DNA of 64,000 nt, taken from Candidatus Gastranaerophilales bacterium. GTDB lineage: Bacteria > Cyanobacteriota > Vampirovibrionia > Gastranaerophilales > Gastranaerophilaceae. Location of the stretch: the NCBI GenBank assembly GCA_944324385.1, contig CALUWD010000006.1, positions 24,289-88,288 of the forward strand, written 5' to 3'. Position 1 is the stretch's first letter. Every line of letters starts with the position of its first letter. The notes under the pieces were generated by a model. The model had not been told where the DNA came from. It was given only the letters and a program-made list of their open reading frames with translations, and did no database searches. Below are positions 18,442-26,947 of the stretch, piece by piece. Both the position numbers and the translations under genes were made by a program.

Positions 18442-18828
18442 ATGGCTAAACCTACAAAAACTAAAAAGAAAGAAAGAAAGAATGTATTGCAAGGTGTTGT
18501 GCATATTCAATCAACATTCAACAATACAATTGTAACTTCAACTGATACTCAAGGTAATGCTGTTGCTTGGGCTTCAGCAGGTGCTTGTGGTTTTAAAGGT
18601 GCTAGAAAAGGCACTCCGTTTGCAGCTCAATCTGCGGCTGAATTGGTTGCTAAAAAATCAGTTGATCAAGGAATGAGAAAGGTTGAAGTATTTATAAAAG
18701 GCCCAGGTTCAGGCAGGGAAACCGCTATCCGTGCTATTCAAGCTGCAGGTCTTGAAATCACCCTAATTAAGGACGTTACACCAATTCCTCACAACGGATG
18801 CCGTCCTCCTAAAAAACGTAGAGTATAA
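18442..18828 (+). CDS. rpsK: Ribosomal protein S11 (uS11)
   Basis: 128 residues. The family blocks [42 protein letters not shown] and the C-terminal [13 protein letters not shown] are complete. It is part of the 30S platform near the Shine-Dalgarno helix. Confidence 0.98.
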   Translation: MAKPTKTKKKERKNVLQGVVHIQSTFNNTIVTSTDTQGNAVAWASAGACGFKGARKGTPFAAQSAAELVAKKSVDQGMRKVEVFIKGPGSGRETAIRAIQAAGLEITLIKDVTPIPHNGCRPPKKRRV

Positions 18829-18851
18829 TAAAATAAAAAGGAGCTATAAAA

Positions 18852-19454
18852 TTGGCTAGATATACAGGACCTACAAATAAATTATTTAGAAACTTTGGTG
18901 TCAAGGATTTGTCCAACCGTAAGTTGACATCATCAATGAGACAAAACGCTTCAGGGCAACATGGTGCAATGAGAAAAAAAGCATCTGACTATGCTCTTCA
19001 ATTAAAAGAAAAACAAAAAATTCGTCTTACATATCTTGTTTCTGAAAAACAATTTGCAAAATATTATGAATCAGCTTCAAGAAAAACTGGCGTTACTGGT
19101 ACAATCATGTTGCAAATGCTAGAATCAAGATTGGATAACGTAATCTTCCGTGCTGGCTTTGCTATCACAAGAAGACAAGCAAGACAAATTGTTAACCACG
19201 GACATGTTTTAGTTAACGGTAAAAAAGTTGATATTCCTTCCTATTTGCTAAAAGCGGGGGATGAAGTCACTGTTAAATCAAACAGTCAAAATTTCATTAA
19301 AAATGTTCAAGAATCAATTGATATGGCGCTTTCATTTGCTTGGTTAAATGTTGATAAAGCTGCTCAAAAAATTGTATTCGATAGAGTACCACAAAGGGAA
19401 GAGATGGATCCTGAGTTCAAAGAACAACTTGTTATTGAGTACTACTCTAAATAG
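18852..19454 (+). CDS. rpsD: Ribosomal protein S4 (uS4)
   Basis: 200 residues, a primary 16S rRNA binder. Translation starts at TTG (18852), fixed by AAAGGAGC eight bases upstream and by the family start MARYTGP. The S4 RNA-binding domain ([32 protein letters not shown]) lies near residues 90-150. The N-terminal zinc cysteines of some S4 proteins are absent. Its place between rpsK and rpoA differs from cyanobacteria, where rpsD is usually elsewhere. Confidence 0.97.
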   Translation: MARYTGPTNKLFRNFGVKDLSNRKLTSSMRQNASGQHGAMRKKASDYALQLKEKQKIRLTYLVSEKQFAKYYESASRKTGVTGTIMLQMLESRLDNVIFRAGFAITRRQARQIVNHGHVLVNGKKVDIPSYLLKAGDEVTVKSNSQNFIKNVQESIDMALSFAWLNVDKAAQKIVFDRVPQREEMDPEFKEQLVIEYYSK

Positions 19455-19467
19455 TAATTAGGAGAGA

Positions 19468-20454
19468 ATGAAGAATATGGAACTTAAAATTAAAAATGTT
19501 AATACTACAACAAGCTCTGATGGTTCTCAATATGGTAAATTTGTAATTGAGCCACTAGAAAGAGGCTATGGTGCAACAATTGGCAACTCTTTAAGAAGAG
19601 TCTTGCTTTCAAGCCTTGAAGGCGCTGCTGTAACTTCTGTCAGAATCGAAGGTATTACACATGAGTACACTTCAATTCCTGGGGTTGTTGAAGATGTTAT
19701 TGATATTATGCTTAACCTAAAAGGTTTAGTTGTAAAAACTGATAGCAACGATGTTCAACACTTGAGATTAGATGTTACAAAACCTGGCCCAGTTTTAGCT
19801 TCTGAAATAGAACTTCCTGCAGGTGTTAAAATTGTTAATCCTGATTGCTTGATTTGCACACTTGCTGATGGTGGCGCAATCCATGCAGACATAGTTGTAG
19901 AAGTTGGCAAGGGTTATGTAACTCAAGATCCACTTAAAGAACAAAAAAATGGTATGCCAATTGACATGCTTCCAATTGACGCTGCATTTATGCCAATTAA
20001 GCGCGTAAGCTATATAGTTGAACCTGCTCGTGTTGGTGAAAATCTTGACTTTGACAAATTGACTCTTGAAATCTGGTCAAACGGCTCAATTGATGTCACC
20101 CAAGCATTGTCAAAAGGCGCAAATCTTCTAATTGAACACTTCTCTCAAATTGCTGCAATTACAGGAACTCCTGTAAGTGTTAAAGTTGAAGAAGAAGCTA
20201 AGGTTGAAACAGTTCAAGATGACACTCCAGCTTTTACAATTGAAGATTTAGAACTTTCAGTTCGTGCTTATAACTGCTTAAAGAGAGCTAGCATTAACTC
20301 AATGGCAGAACTGTTGAAAAAATCAGAACATGATTTGTTAAATATCAAAAACTTTGGCAAAAAGTCTTCTGATGAAGTAATTGAAAAATTGCACCAATTA
20401 GGTTTGGATCTTCAACCAAACCCAGAAGGTGTAGATGATTTAGAACTTATATAG
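19468..20454 (+). CDS. rpoA: RNA polymerase alpha subunit
   Basis: 328 residues. The N-terminal dimerisation domain (residues 1 to about 230) includes ERGYGATIGNSLRRVLLSS. A short acidic linker is followed by the C-terminal domain (about 250-328) with LELSVRAYNCLKRASINSM, which contacts UP elements and activators. AGGAGAGA precedes the ATG. Confidence 0.98.
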   Translation: MKNMELKIKNVNTTTSSDGSQYGKFVIEPLERGYGATIGNSLRRVLLSSLEGAAVTSVRIEGITHEYTSIPGVVEDVIDIMLNLKGLVVKTDSNDVQHLRLDVTKPGPVLASEIELPAGVKIVNPDCLICTLADGGAIHADIVVEVGKGYVTQDPLKEQKNGMPIDMLPIDAAFMPIKRVSYIVEPARVGENLDFDKLTLEIWSNGSIDVTQALSKGANLLIEHFSQIAAITGTPVSVKVEEEAKVETVQDDTPAFTIEDLELSVRAYNCLKRASINSMAELLKKSEHDLLNIKNFGKKSSDEVIEKLHQLGLDLQPNPEGVDDLELI

Positions 20455-20469
20455 TAAAAGGAAAATAAA

Positions 20470-20898
20470 ATGAGACACCAGTGTAAAAGACACCACTTAT
20501 CAAAAGCAGCTGACCAAAGAAAAGCACTACTTCGCTCTTTGGCAACTGAATTGTTCTTGCATGGCGAAATTACAACAACAATGGCAAGAGCAAAAGCGCT
20601 TCGTCCATATGCTGAAAGTGTTATTACTTTTGCAAAAAAGGGCGATTTGGCTTCACGCAGACAAGCTGCAAAATATATCTTTGACAAGGAAACTTCAAAA
20701 TATATGAACCTTGAAACAGGTGAAATTTTTGATGCTCCTCAAGAAGGTCAAAAATTACCATCTCAAACAGTTCTAAGGCAGCTGTTTAGTGTAATTGGTA
20801 AAAAATATGCAACTCGTAACGGTGGTTACACAAGAATTTACAGACTTGCTCCAAGACGCGGCGATGCTGCTGAAATGGCAATGATTCAACTTGTGTAA
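20470..20898 (+). CDS. rplQ: Ribosomal protein L17 (bL17)
   Basis: 142 residues, starting MRHQCKRHHLSKAADQRKALL, a close variant of the family MRHRxxxxKLxRxxxHRxAL pattern, with TTMARAKALRPYAE and GGYTRIYRL further on. Its stop overlaps the truA start by one base. Confidence 0.97.
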   Translation: MRHQCKRHHLSKAADQRKALLRSLATELFLHGEITTTMARAKALRPYAESVITFAKKGDLASRRQAAKYIFDKETSKYMNLETGEIFDAPQEGQKLPSQTVLRQLFSVIGKKYATRNGGYTRIYRLAPRRGDAAEMAMIQLV

Positions 20899-21668
20899 TG
20901 ACTCGATACGCTCTGCATTTTCAATATCTTGGTAAAAACTACAGAGGCTCTCAAAAACAGCCCAATAAAAACACAATACAAGATGAAATTGAAAAAGCAC
21001 TTTGTACATTGATAAAAACAAAAATAAGCACTATATTTTCAGGCAGAACCGACAAAGGTGTCAGCGCGTACCATCAGGTTTTGCATTTTGACACCGATTG
21101 CAAAATTAATAAATATAAATTTATTAATTCCATAAATGGTATTTTGCCTGAAGATATAAGGATTTTTGACATTGAAGAAAAAGACAAAACTTTTCATGCT
21201 CAAAAATCTGCGAAATTTCGCCACTACAGATATTTAATCAGAAACGATTTAATAAAATCTCCTTTTGATACAAATGCTTTCTTTTATCGCTATAAATTAA
21301 ATGAAAACAGAATGAACGAGGCGTTAAAATATCTGCAAGGTGAACACGATTTCAGTGCTTTTAAATCTCAATCCGAAAATCCTGCTAAAGTTTGCAACAT
21401 ATATTATGCAAGCGCAAAACGCAGTAGGGACGAGAAATATATTATTATCGATATTGTGGGTGACAGATTTCTCTACAATATGGTAAGGACAATCGTCGGA
21501 ACGTTACTTTTGATTGAAAAAGACAACCTTGAACCGCTATCAATGTTGAATATTTTAAAATCAAAAAACCGTTCAAATGCAGGGGCTACAGCCGATGCCG
21601 TTGGTCTGACTCTTGTAAATGTCGGTTACGGTGACTGTTCTGATTATCTAAAACAACTAAATACATAG
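20898..21668 (+). CDS. truA: tRNA pseudouridine synthase A
   Basis: 256 residues; makes pseudouridine at tRNA positions 38-40. The catalytic Asp is in FSGRTDKGVSA, with the family HYRYLI and FLYNMVRTIVGTL blocks later. Placement between rplQ and rplM matches the cyanobacterial order. Confidence 0.95.
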   Translation: MTRYALHFQYLGKNYRGSQKQPNKNTIQDEIEKALCTLIKTKISTIFSGRTDKGVSAYHQVLHFDTDCKINKYKFINSINGILPEDIRIFDIEEKDKTFHAQKSAKFRHYRYLIRNDLIKSPFDTNAFFYRYKLNENRMNEALKYLQGEHDFSAFKSQSENPAKVCNIYYASAKRSRDEKYIIIDIVGDRFLYNMVRTIVGTLLLIEKDNLEPLSMLNILKSKNRSNAGATADAVGLTLVNVGYGDCSDYLKQLNT

Positions 21669-21681
21669 GAAAGGTAAATAA

Positions 21682-22122
21682 ATGAAAACATTTAGCGCAA
21701 AGCCGCTTGAAGTCGAAAGAAAATGGTATGTTGTTGACGCTCAAGGTCAAACACTTGGTTGTTTAGCAGTTGCTGTTGCAAATATTCTTCGCGGCAAACA
21801 TAAACCTCAATATACGCCGCATGTTGATACTGGCGATTTTGTTATTGTTATCAATGCTGCGCAAATTCAAGTAAGCGGCAAAAAAGAAACTGATAAACTA
21901 TATCGTTCGCACAGCGGTTACCCAGGTGGTTTTAAAGAAATTAGCTTTAAAGCTTTAATGGAAAAAGACCCTAGACGTGCAATAGAAAAAGCGGTTAAGG
22001 GCATGCTTCCACACAATACTTTGGGTGCTCAACAGTTTACAAAATTAAAAGTGTATGCTGATGCTAACCATCCGCATGAAGCACAAAAACCTGAAAAATA
22101 TGAAATCAAAGGAGATAAATAA
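21682..22122 (+). CDS. rplM: Ribosomal protein L13 (uL13)
   Basis: 146 residues. Family blocks [53 protein letters not shown] and [13 protein letters not shown] are complete. AGGAAAGG precedes the ATG. Two bases separate it from rpsI. Confidence 0.98.
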   Translation: MKTFSAKPLEVERKWYVVDAQGQTLGCLAVAVANILRGKHKPQYTPHVDTGDFVIVINAAQIQVSGKKETDKLYRSHSGYPGGFKEISFKALMEKDPRRAIEKAVKGMLPHNTLGAQQFTKLKVYADANHPHEAQKPEKYEIKGDK

Positions 22123-22124
22123 TA

Positions 22125-22526
22125 ATGGCAGATGCTAAACAAGAAGTAGTTAAAACCGGCAGAAGAAAATGCTCAATAGCAGTTGCTAAAGTTTCATCAG
22201 GCAAAGGCAGAGTGTTTGTTAACGGTAAAACTCTTAAAGGATATTTTGGAAATCGCCCATCACTAGAGATGGCAATATATCGTCCGCTTGTTTTAACTGA
22301 TAATCAAGATAAACTTGATGTTAGAGTAAAAGCGGTTGGTGGTGGTGTTTGTGCTCAAGCTGATGCAATCAAACACGCAATTTCTCGTGCTTTGCTTGAA
22401 ATGAATGAAGAATACAAACCAGTATTAAAACAAGAAGGCTTGTTAACTCGTGATGCAAGAGTTAAAGAACGTAAAAAATACGGTCGCAAAAGAGCAAGAA
22501 AAAGATTCCAATTTTCAAAAAGATAA
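22125..22526 (+). CDS. rpsI: Ribosomal protein S9 (uS9)
   Basis: 133 residues. GRRKCSIAVAKV, VKAVGGGVCAQADAIKHAISRAL and the basic C-terminal tail RKKYGRKRARKRFQFSKR, which touches the P-site tRNA anticodon, are all present. It is the last gene before a strong hairpin. Confidence 0.98.
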   Translation: MADAKQEVVKTGRRKCSIAVAKVSSGKGRVFVNGKTLKGYFGNRPSLEMAIYRPLVLTDNQDKLDVRVKAVGGGVCAQADAIKHAISRALLEMNEEYKPVLKQEGLLTRDARVKERKKYGRKRARKRFQFSKR

Positions 22527-22542
22527 TTTTTATTTTTATTCA

Positions 22543-22575
22543 AAAATGCCGCCATTACTTTATTGGCGGCATTTT
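22543..22575 (+). terminator. Terminator after rpsI
   Basis: Stem AAAATGCCGCCA (22543-22554) pairs perfectly with 22564-22575 around a nine-base loop and ends in T residues. It closes the ribosomal cluster. Confidence 0.85.
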
Positions 22576-22576
22576 A

Positions 22577-22596
22577 GTATACAAAACATTGTATAC
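22577..22596. promoter_or_regulatory. Palindrome upstream of the acidic EF-hand gene
   Basis: GTATACAA, four bases, TTGTATAC: perfect 8-base arms right after the rpsI terminator and about 60 bases before the ATG at 22655. The size and symmetry fit an operator for a dimeric regulator. No regulator gene is next to it. Confidence 0.45.
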
Positions 22597-22654
22597 TTTT
22601 TAGCGGATTTAAAAACAACCTTCTTGTGTAATAATTTTTCATAAGGAGGTTAAA

Positions 22655-23116
22655 ATGGTAGATTCTATTGGCGGAAATGACAGTCTTTACGGTACTATAG
22701 GAATAGGTGCATATTCTATTGGCACATATTCTCAAGTGGAAAAAACCGATACGGAAGTCTTTGAAGATGTTTTTCAAGATGCGCTTGAAGCTGTTGATGA
22801 TAAAACTCAAGAACAAACAATTTCAAAAATAGATGAAAGTTCGCTTGGAATTCCCGCAGGTATGGAAATAGAAGGAGTGCAAAACGTTGAAGAAGTTGCA
22901 CAAAGCGATGCTTCCCAATCTGGCGGCGGTGGCTCCTCATCAGAAGATGATGAAGAAGATTATGATGAAATGGACCTAAACCAAGACGGTACAGTAACTC
23001 CAGTAGAAATGATTATATATGAGATGACTCAGGGTATGTCTCAAAGCGAGGGTGCTGCATCTAGTGTTGATAGTGCAACATTATCTGATGCGCTAAGTGC
23101 TTATATGGTTGCTTAA
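22655..23116 (+). CDS. Small acidic EF-hand protein
   Basis: 153 residues, strongly acidic, no signal peptide. One canonical calcium loop, DLNQDGTVTPVE, lies near residues 109-120 after a Gly-Ser-Glu-Asp-rich linker. The N-terminus repeats the pattern IGxGAYSIGTYS. Family not recognised; it is one of five EF-hand-type proteins in the window. A very strong AAGGAGG ribosome binding site suggests high expression. Its stop shares a TTAA with wecB. Confidence 0.75.
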   Translation: MVDSIGGNDSLYGTIGIGAYSIGTYSQVEKTDTEVFEDVFQDALEAVDDKTQEQTISKIDESSLGIPAGMEIEGVQNVEEVAQSDASQSGGGGSSSEDDEEDYDEMDLNQDGTVTPVEMIIYEMTQGMSQSEGAASSVDSATLSDALSAYMVA

Positions 23117-24231
23117 TTTTTAAATTTTTCAACTATAGCATCAGCAATTCTTTTTGAAGCAAAGCCGTCGCCATAAGGGTTTACGGCTTGTTTCATAGAA
23201 TTATAGAACTCTTTATCATCCAATAACTTTTGAACTGTTGATACAATTTTGTCTTTGTGTGCGCCAACAAGCTTAACACATCCGTATTCAAGTGCTTCAG
23301 GGCGCTCTGTTTCATCTCTTAGTACAAGGACAGGTACGCCAAGCGATGGCGCTTCTTCCTGTACTCCGCCCGAGTCGGTTAGAATTATATGCGATTTTTT
23401 CATAAGTGTAGCAAAAGGCGCATAATCAAGCGGATTAATAAGTTTAACCCTCTCAATCCCTTCAAGTTTAGCCCTTACGGTGTTTTGCACATTTGGGTTT
23501 AAATGAACCGGATAAACAATTTGTATGTCTTTATTTTTTTGAATTAGCTCTATAACCGCATCACAAATTTCTTCAAGCGGTTTGCCAAAATTTTCACGTC
23601 TGTGGGATGTTAAAAGTATTGTTTTTAAATTTTTATCCAATCCTATAAAATCAAGATTAGCTTCTTTGTTATTAACTGTGTATAAAAGCGCATCTATGAC
23701 GGTATTGCCTGTTTTATAAATTGAATTTGGTGTTTTAATGCCTGAATTTATAATGTTGTCAATAGCACCTTGTGTCGGGCAAAAATGCATATCGCAAACT
23801 GCATCTGCTAAAACTCTGTTAATTTCCTCAGGGAACGGGTAATCTTTGTTAAAAGTTCTAAGACCAGCTTCAACATGCCCTATAGGGATTCTTGCATAAT
23901 ATGCGCTAAGCGCGCTTGCGCCTGCAGTTGTTGTATCTCCATGTACAAGAACAATGTCAGGTTTTACTTTTTCAAAAATTTCTTTTGTTTGCAAAAGTAC
24001 ATCAGATGTTAGCCCCCAAAGGTTTTGATTTGGTTTCATTAGATTTAAATCGTAATCGGGTATAATTTCAAAAAGTTCAAGCACCTGATCAAGCATTTGC
24101 CTGTGCTGCGCGGTTACAATAGTTATAGCTTCAAGCTCATCTCTTGATTGAATTTCTTTTACAAGAGGTGCCATTTTAATTGCCTCAGGGCGTGTTCCAA
24201 ATACAATAGCAACTTTTATTTTCTTATCCAT
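23113..24231 (-). CDS. wecB: UDP-N-acetylglucosamine 2-epimerase (non-hydrolysing)
   Basis: 372 residues; makes UDP-ManNAc for surface polysaccharides. The family opening VAIVFGTRPEAIKMAPL, HVEAGLRT, PEEINRVLAD, LTSHRRENFG and the UDP-binding DSGGVQEEAPSLGVPVLVLR are all present. The gene has a leaderless-type promoter (TTGTTT-17-TACAAT, six bases to the ATG). Confidence 0.95.
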   Translation of the reverse strand: MDKKIKVAIVFGTRPEAIKMAPLVKEIQSRDELEAITIVTAQHRQMLDQVLELFEIIPDYDLNLMKPNQNLWGLTSDVLLQTKEIFEKVKPDIVLVHGDTTTAGASALSAYYARIPIGHVEAGLRTFNKDYPFPEEINRVLADAVCDMHFCPTQGAIDNIINSGIKTPNSIYKTGNTVIDALLYTVNNKEANLDFIGLDKNLKTILLTSHRRENFGKPLEEICDAVIELIQKNKDIQIVYPVHLNPNVQNTVRAKLEGIERVKLINPLDYAPFATLMKKSHIILTDSGGVQEEAPSLGVPVLVLRDETERPEALEYGCVKLVGAHKDKIVSTVQKLLDDKEFYNSMKQAVNPYGDGFASKRIADAIVEKFKN

Positions 24232-24237
24232 AAATAA

Positions 24238-24266
24238 ATTGTATTAAAATAATATTTAAAAAACAA
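24238..24266 (-). promoter_or_regulatory. Promoter of wecB, leaderless layout
   Basis: -35 TTGTTT (24261-24266), 17-base spacer, -10 TACAAT (24238-24243), six bases to ATG at 24231. Confidence 0.55.
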
Positions 24267-24340
24267 GCTAATTTTTATGTTTGTCATGCCCTTTTGTTTG
24301 TTGTAAAATATCATTAATAGGCAGTTTAGGAGTTTAAATT

Positions 24341-26881
24341 TTGAGTCAGACAAATTTATTTGACCATGGAAAAATTGTTCCGGTTAATATTCGAGATGAA
24401 ATGAAACGTTCATACATCGATTATGCCATGAGCGTTATTGTAGGGCGTGCATTACCTGATGTTCGTGACGGCTTAAAGCCTGTCCACAGACGTATTTTGT
24501 TTGCTATGAACGAACTTGGCATGACGCCTGATAAACCGTTTAAAAAGTGTGCCAGAATTGTCGGGGAAGTTCTCGGTAAATATCACCCTCATGGCGACTA
24601 TGCGGTTTATGAATCTTTGGTGCGCATGGCGCAAGATTTTGCAACCAGATATTTAACAATCGACGGTCATGGTAACTTTGGTTCTGTTGATGGCGACTCT
24701 GCTGCTGCTATGCGTTATACAGAAGCAAGAATGCATAAAATAACAACTTCTATGCTTGCTGATATTGATTGTGAAACTGTTAATTTTACTCCCAACTTTG
24801 ACGGTTCCTTGCAAGAACCATCTGTACTGCCTGTAAGATTACCAATGCTGCTTTTAAATGGTGTTTCAGGTATTGCAGTCGGTATGGCAACAAATATTCC
24901 GCCTCACAATTTGTGTGAAATAGTCGACGGTACAATTGCAATGATTGATAACCCTGAAATTACGGTTGAAGGCTTAATGCAGTATATTAAGGGACCTGAT
25001 TTTCCTACTGCTGCAACTATAATTGGTACATCTGAAATTAAAAAAGCTTATGAAACAGGTCGCGGTTCAATAAAAATGTCGGCTGTTTCATCTATTGAAG
25101 AACTCCCTGGGGGCAACGGTCGTCAGGGTAGAACAGCAATTGTTGTTACGGAAATTCCTTATCAGGTTAATAAAGCCGCCCTTATTGAAAAAATCGCTGA
25201 CCTTGTTAAAGAAGGCAAAGTTCAAGGCATTTCAGATATTCGAGATGAATCCGACCGTGATGGTATGAGGGTTGTAATTGAGCTAAAACGTGATGCTAAA
25301 CCTGATGTTGTTAGAAATAATTTATACAAGCAAACTGCACTTATGACAAGCTTTGGTGTAAATATGGTGGCACTTGTCGGACAACAACCAAGGCTGTTAA
25401 ATTTATACGAAGTTCTTAATGAATTTATTGAACACAGAGTTGATGTAATTACAAGAAGGACGATATTCTTCTTGAAAAAAGCAAAAGCTCGTGCGCATAT
25501 TTTAGAAGGTTTAATGATAGCGCTAAATGCTCTTGATGAAGTTATTGAGCTAATTAAAAAATCTAAAAATACAGAAGAAGCAAGAAACGGTTTAATGTCA
25601 AGATTTGGGCTTGATACAGAGCAAGCAAATGCAATTTTAGAAATGCAATTAAGGCGTTTAACCGGTCTTGAACAAGATAAAATAAGAGCCGAATATGATG
25701 ATTTAATTAAGAAAATTGCAGAATATGAAGCAATTCTTGCTGATAGAAATAAAGTCCTTGCTCTTATAAAAGAAGAATTGCTCGAAGATAAAGAAAAATA
25801 TGGCGATGATAGAAAAACACAAATTTTGCCTGAGCAGGGAGAGTTAAATATTGAAGATTTAACACCTAACACTGCGATGGCTGTGTTTATTACTCGTCAG
25901 GGTTATATTAAACGTATTTCGCTTGATACATTTGAGCGTCAAAATCGTGCAACCCGTGGCAAGGGTGGTATGAAAACAAAAGAGGACGATGATGTTGATC
26001 ATTTCTTTACTGCAATGATGCATGACAAAGTTTTATTCTTCTCATCAAAAGGTGTTGTCTATAGCTTAAATGTTTATGACTTCCCAGAGGGTTCACGCCA
26101 ATCTAAGGGCTTACCGATTATTAACGTTCTGCCTATTGAACAGGATGAACAGATAACAGCAGTTGTTCCTGTGAGCGAATTTAGCCCGAATACAAATCTT
26201 ATAATGCTGACTAAAAAAGGTTACATTAAGAGAATAAGCCTTGATAATTTTGTAAATATCAGACGAAACGGAATTATAGCAATTGGACTTGAAGAAAGCG
26301 ATACGCTTAATTGGGTTAAACTTGCTCAAAATAATGATGAAATAATTATTGGTACATCCTGCGGCATGGCAATACGTTTTGCAATTGAGGATTTAAGACC
26401 GCTGGGTCGTTCTGCTCGCGGTGTTAACTCAATGAAGCTAAGAACAGGAGATACAATAATCGGCTGTGATGTTGTTCCAAGAGATTATGATGCAGATTTA
26501 TTAGTTGTAACATCAGATGGTTTTGGCAAACGTTCAAAGTTGAGTGAATTCAGACCTCAAAATAGAGGCGGTTTAGGTTTAATCGCAACTAAATTTAAGT
26601 CCGCCGCATCAAGACTCGTTGCGCTTACTATTGTTGATGAACATGATGATATAATGGTTGTAACTGCAAATGGTATTGTAACCAGAGTAAGTGCAGCGGA
26701 TATCTCTCGTCAGGGACGACCTGCAACAGGTGTCAAAGTTCAAAATCTAGTTGATGGCGACACTGTTGTTTCTGTTAATAAAATTATAAATCCCGATGAA
26801 GATGAAAGTGTTCAAAAAGAGCCTCAAGCGGTTAACGCAGAAGATTCTGAAGCAACACAAGGAAATCTTAATCTGGAATAA
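24341..26881 (+). CDS. gyrA: DNA gyrase subunit A
   Basis: 846 residues. The breakage-reunion domain has HPHGD at 82-86 and the active-site Tyr at 126 in [10 protein letters not shown]. The C-terminal beta-pinwheel has a GyrA-box-like [10 protein letters not shown] near 533-543 in place of QRRGGRG; cyanobacterial GyrA proteins show a similar form. Residue 87, matching E. coli Ser83, is Tyr, and residue 91, matching Asp87, is Glu. Start is TTG with TTAGGAG upstream. The C-terminus ends in an acidic tail. Confidence 0.95.
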   Translation: MSQTNLFDHGKIVPVNIRDEMKRSYIDYAMSVIVGRALPDVRDGLKPVHRRILFAMNELGMTPDKPFKKCARIVGEVLGKYHPHGDYAVYESLVRMAQDFATRYLTIDGHGNFGSVDGDSAAAMRYTEARMHKITTSMLADIDCETVNFTPNFDGSLQEPSVLPVRLPMLLLNGVSGIAVGMATNIPPHNLCEIVDGTIAMIDNPEITVEGLMQYIKGPDFPTAATIIGTSEIKKAYETGRGSIKMSAVSSIEELPGGNGRQGRTAIVVTEIPYQVNKAALIEKIADLVKEGKVQGISDIRDESDRDGMRVVIELKRDAKPDVVRNNLYKQTALMTSFGVNMVALVGQQPRLLNLYEVLNEFIEHRVDVITRRTIFFLKKAKARAHILEGLMIALNALDEVIELIKKSKNTEEARNGLMSRFGLDTEQANAILEMQLRRLTGLEQDKIRAEYDDLIKKIAEYEAILADRNKVLALIKEELLEDKEKYGDDRKTQILPEQGELNIEDLTPNTAMAVFITRQGYIKRISLDTFERQNRATRGKGGMKTKEDDDVDHFFTAMMHDKVLFFSSKGVVYSLNVYDFPEGSRQSKGLPIINVLPIEQDEQITAVVPVSEFSPNTNLIMLTKKGYIKRISLDNFVNIRRNGIIAIGLEESDTLNWVKLAQNNDEIIIGTSCGMAIRFAIEDLRPLGRSARGVNSMKLRTGDTIIGCDVVPRDYDADLLVVTSDGFGKRSKLSEFRPQNRGGLGLIATKFKSAASRLVALTIVDEHDDIMVVTANGIVTRVSAADISRQGRPATGVKVQNLVDGDTVVSVNKIINPDEDESVQKEPQAVNAEDSEATQGNLNLE

Positions 26882-26896
26882 AATATAATTGTTATA

Positions 26897-26930
26897 AAAT
26901 ATGGGCGTCTAAAAGATGCCCATATTTTTT
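26897..26930. terminator. Terminator between gyrA and bamA
   Basis: Arms 26897-26910 and 26914-26927 pair over 14 bases (one G-T pair) with a three-base loop and a run of eight T residues on the plus strand. It serves gyrA and possibly the convergent bamA. Confidence 0.85.
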
Positions 26931-26947
26931 TTAATTTAGGATATCGA

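Noticed and set aside
25222..25872. 216-codon open frame on the minus strand inside gyrA
   Set aside because: Ser- and Ile-rich shadow of a strongly conserved gene, with no ribosome binding site and no family match.
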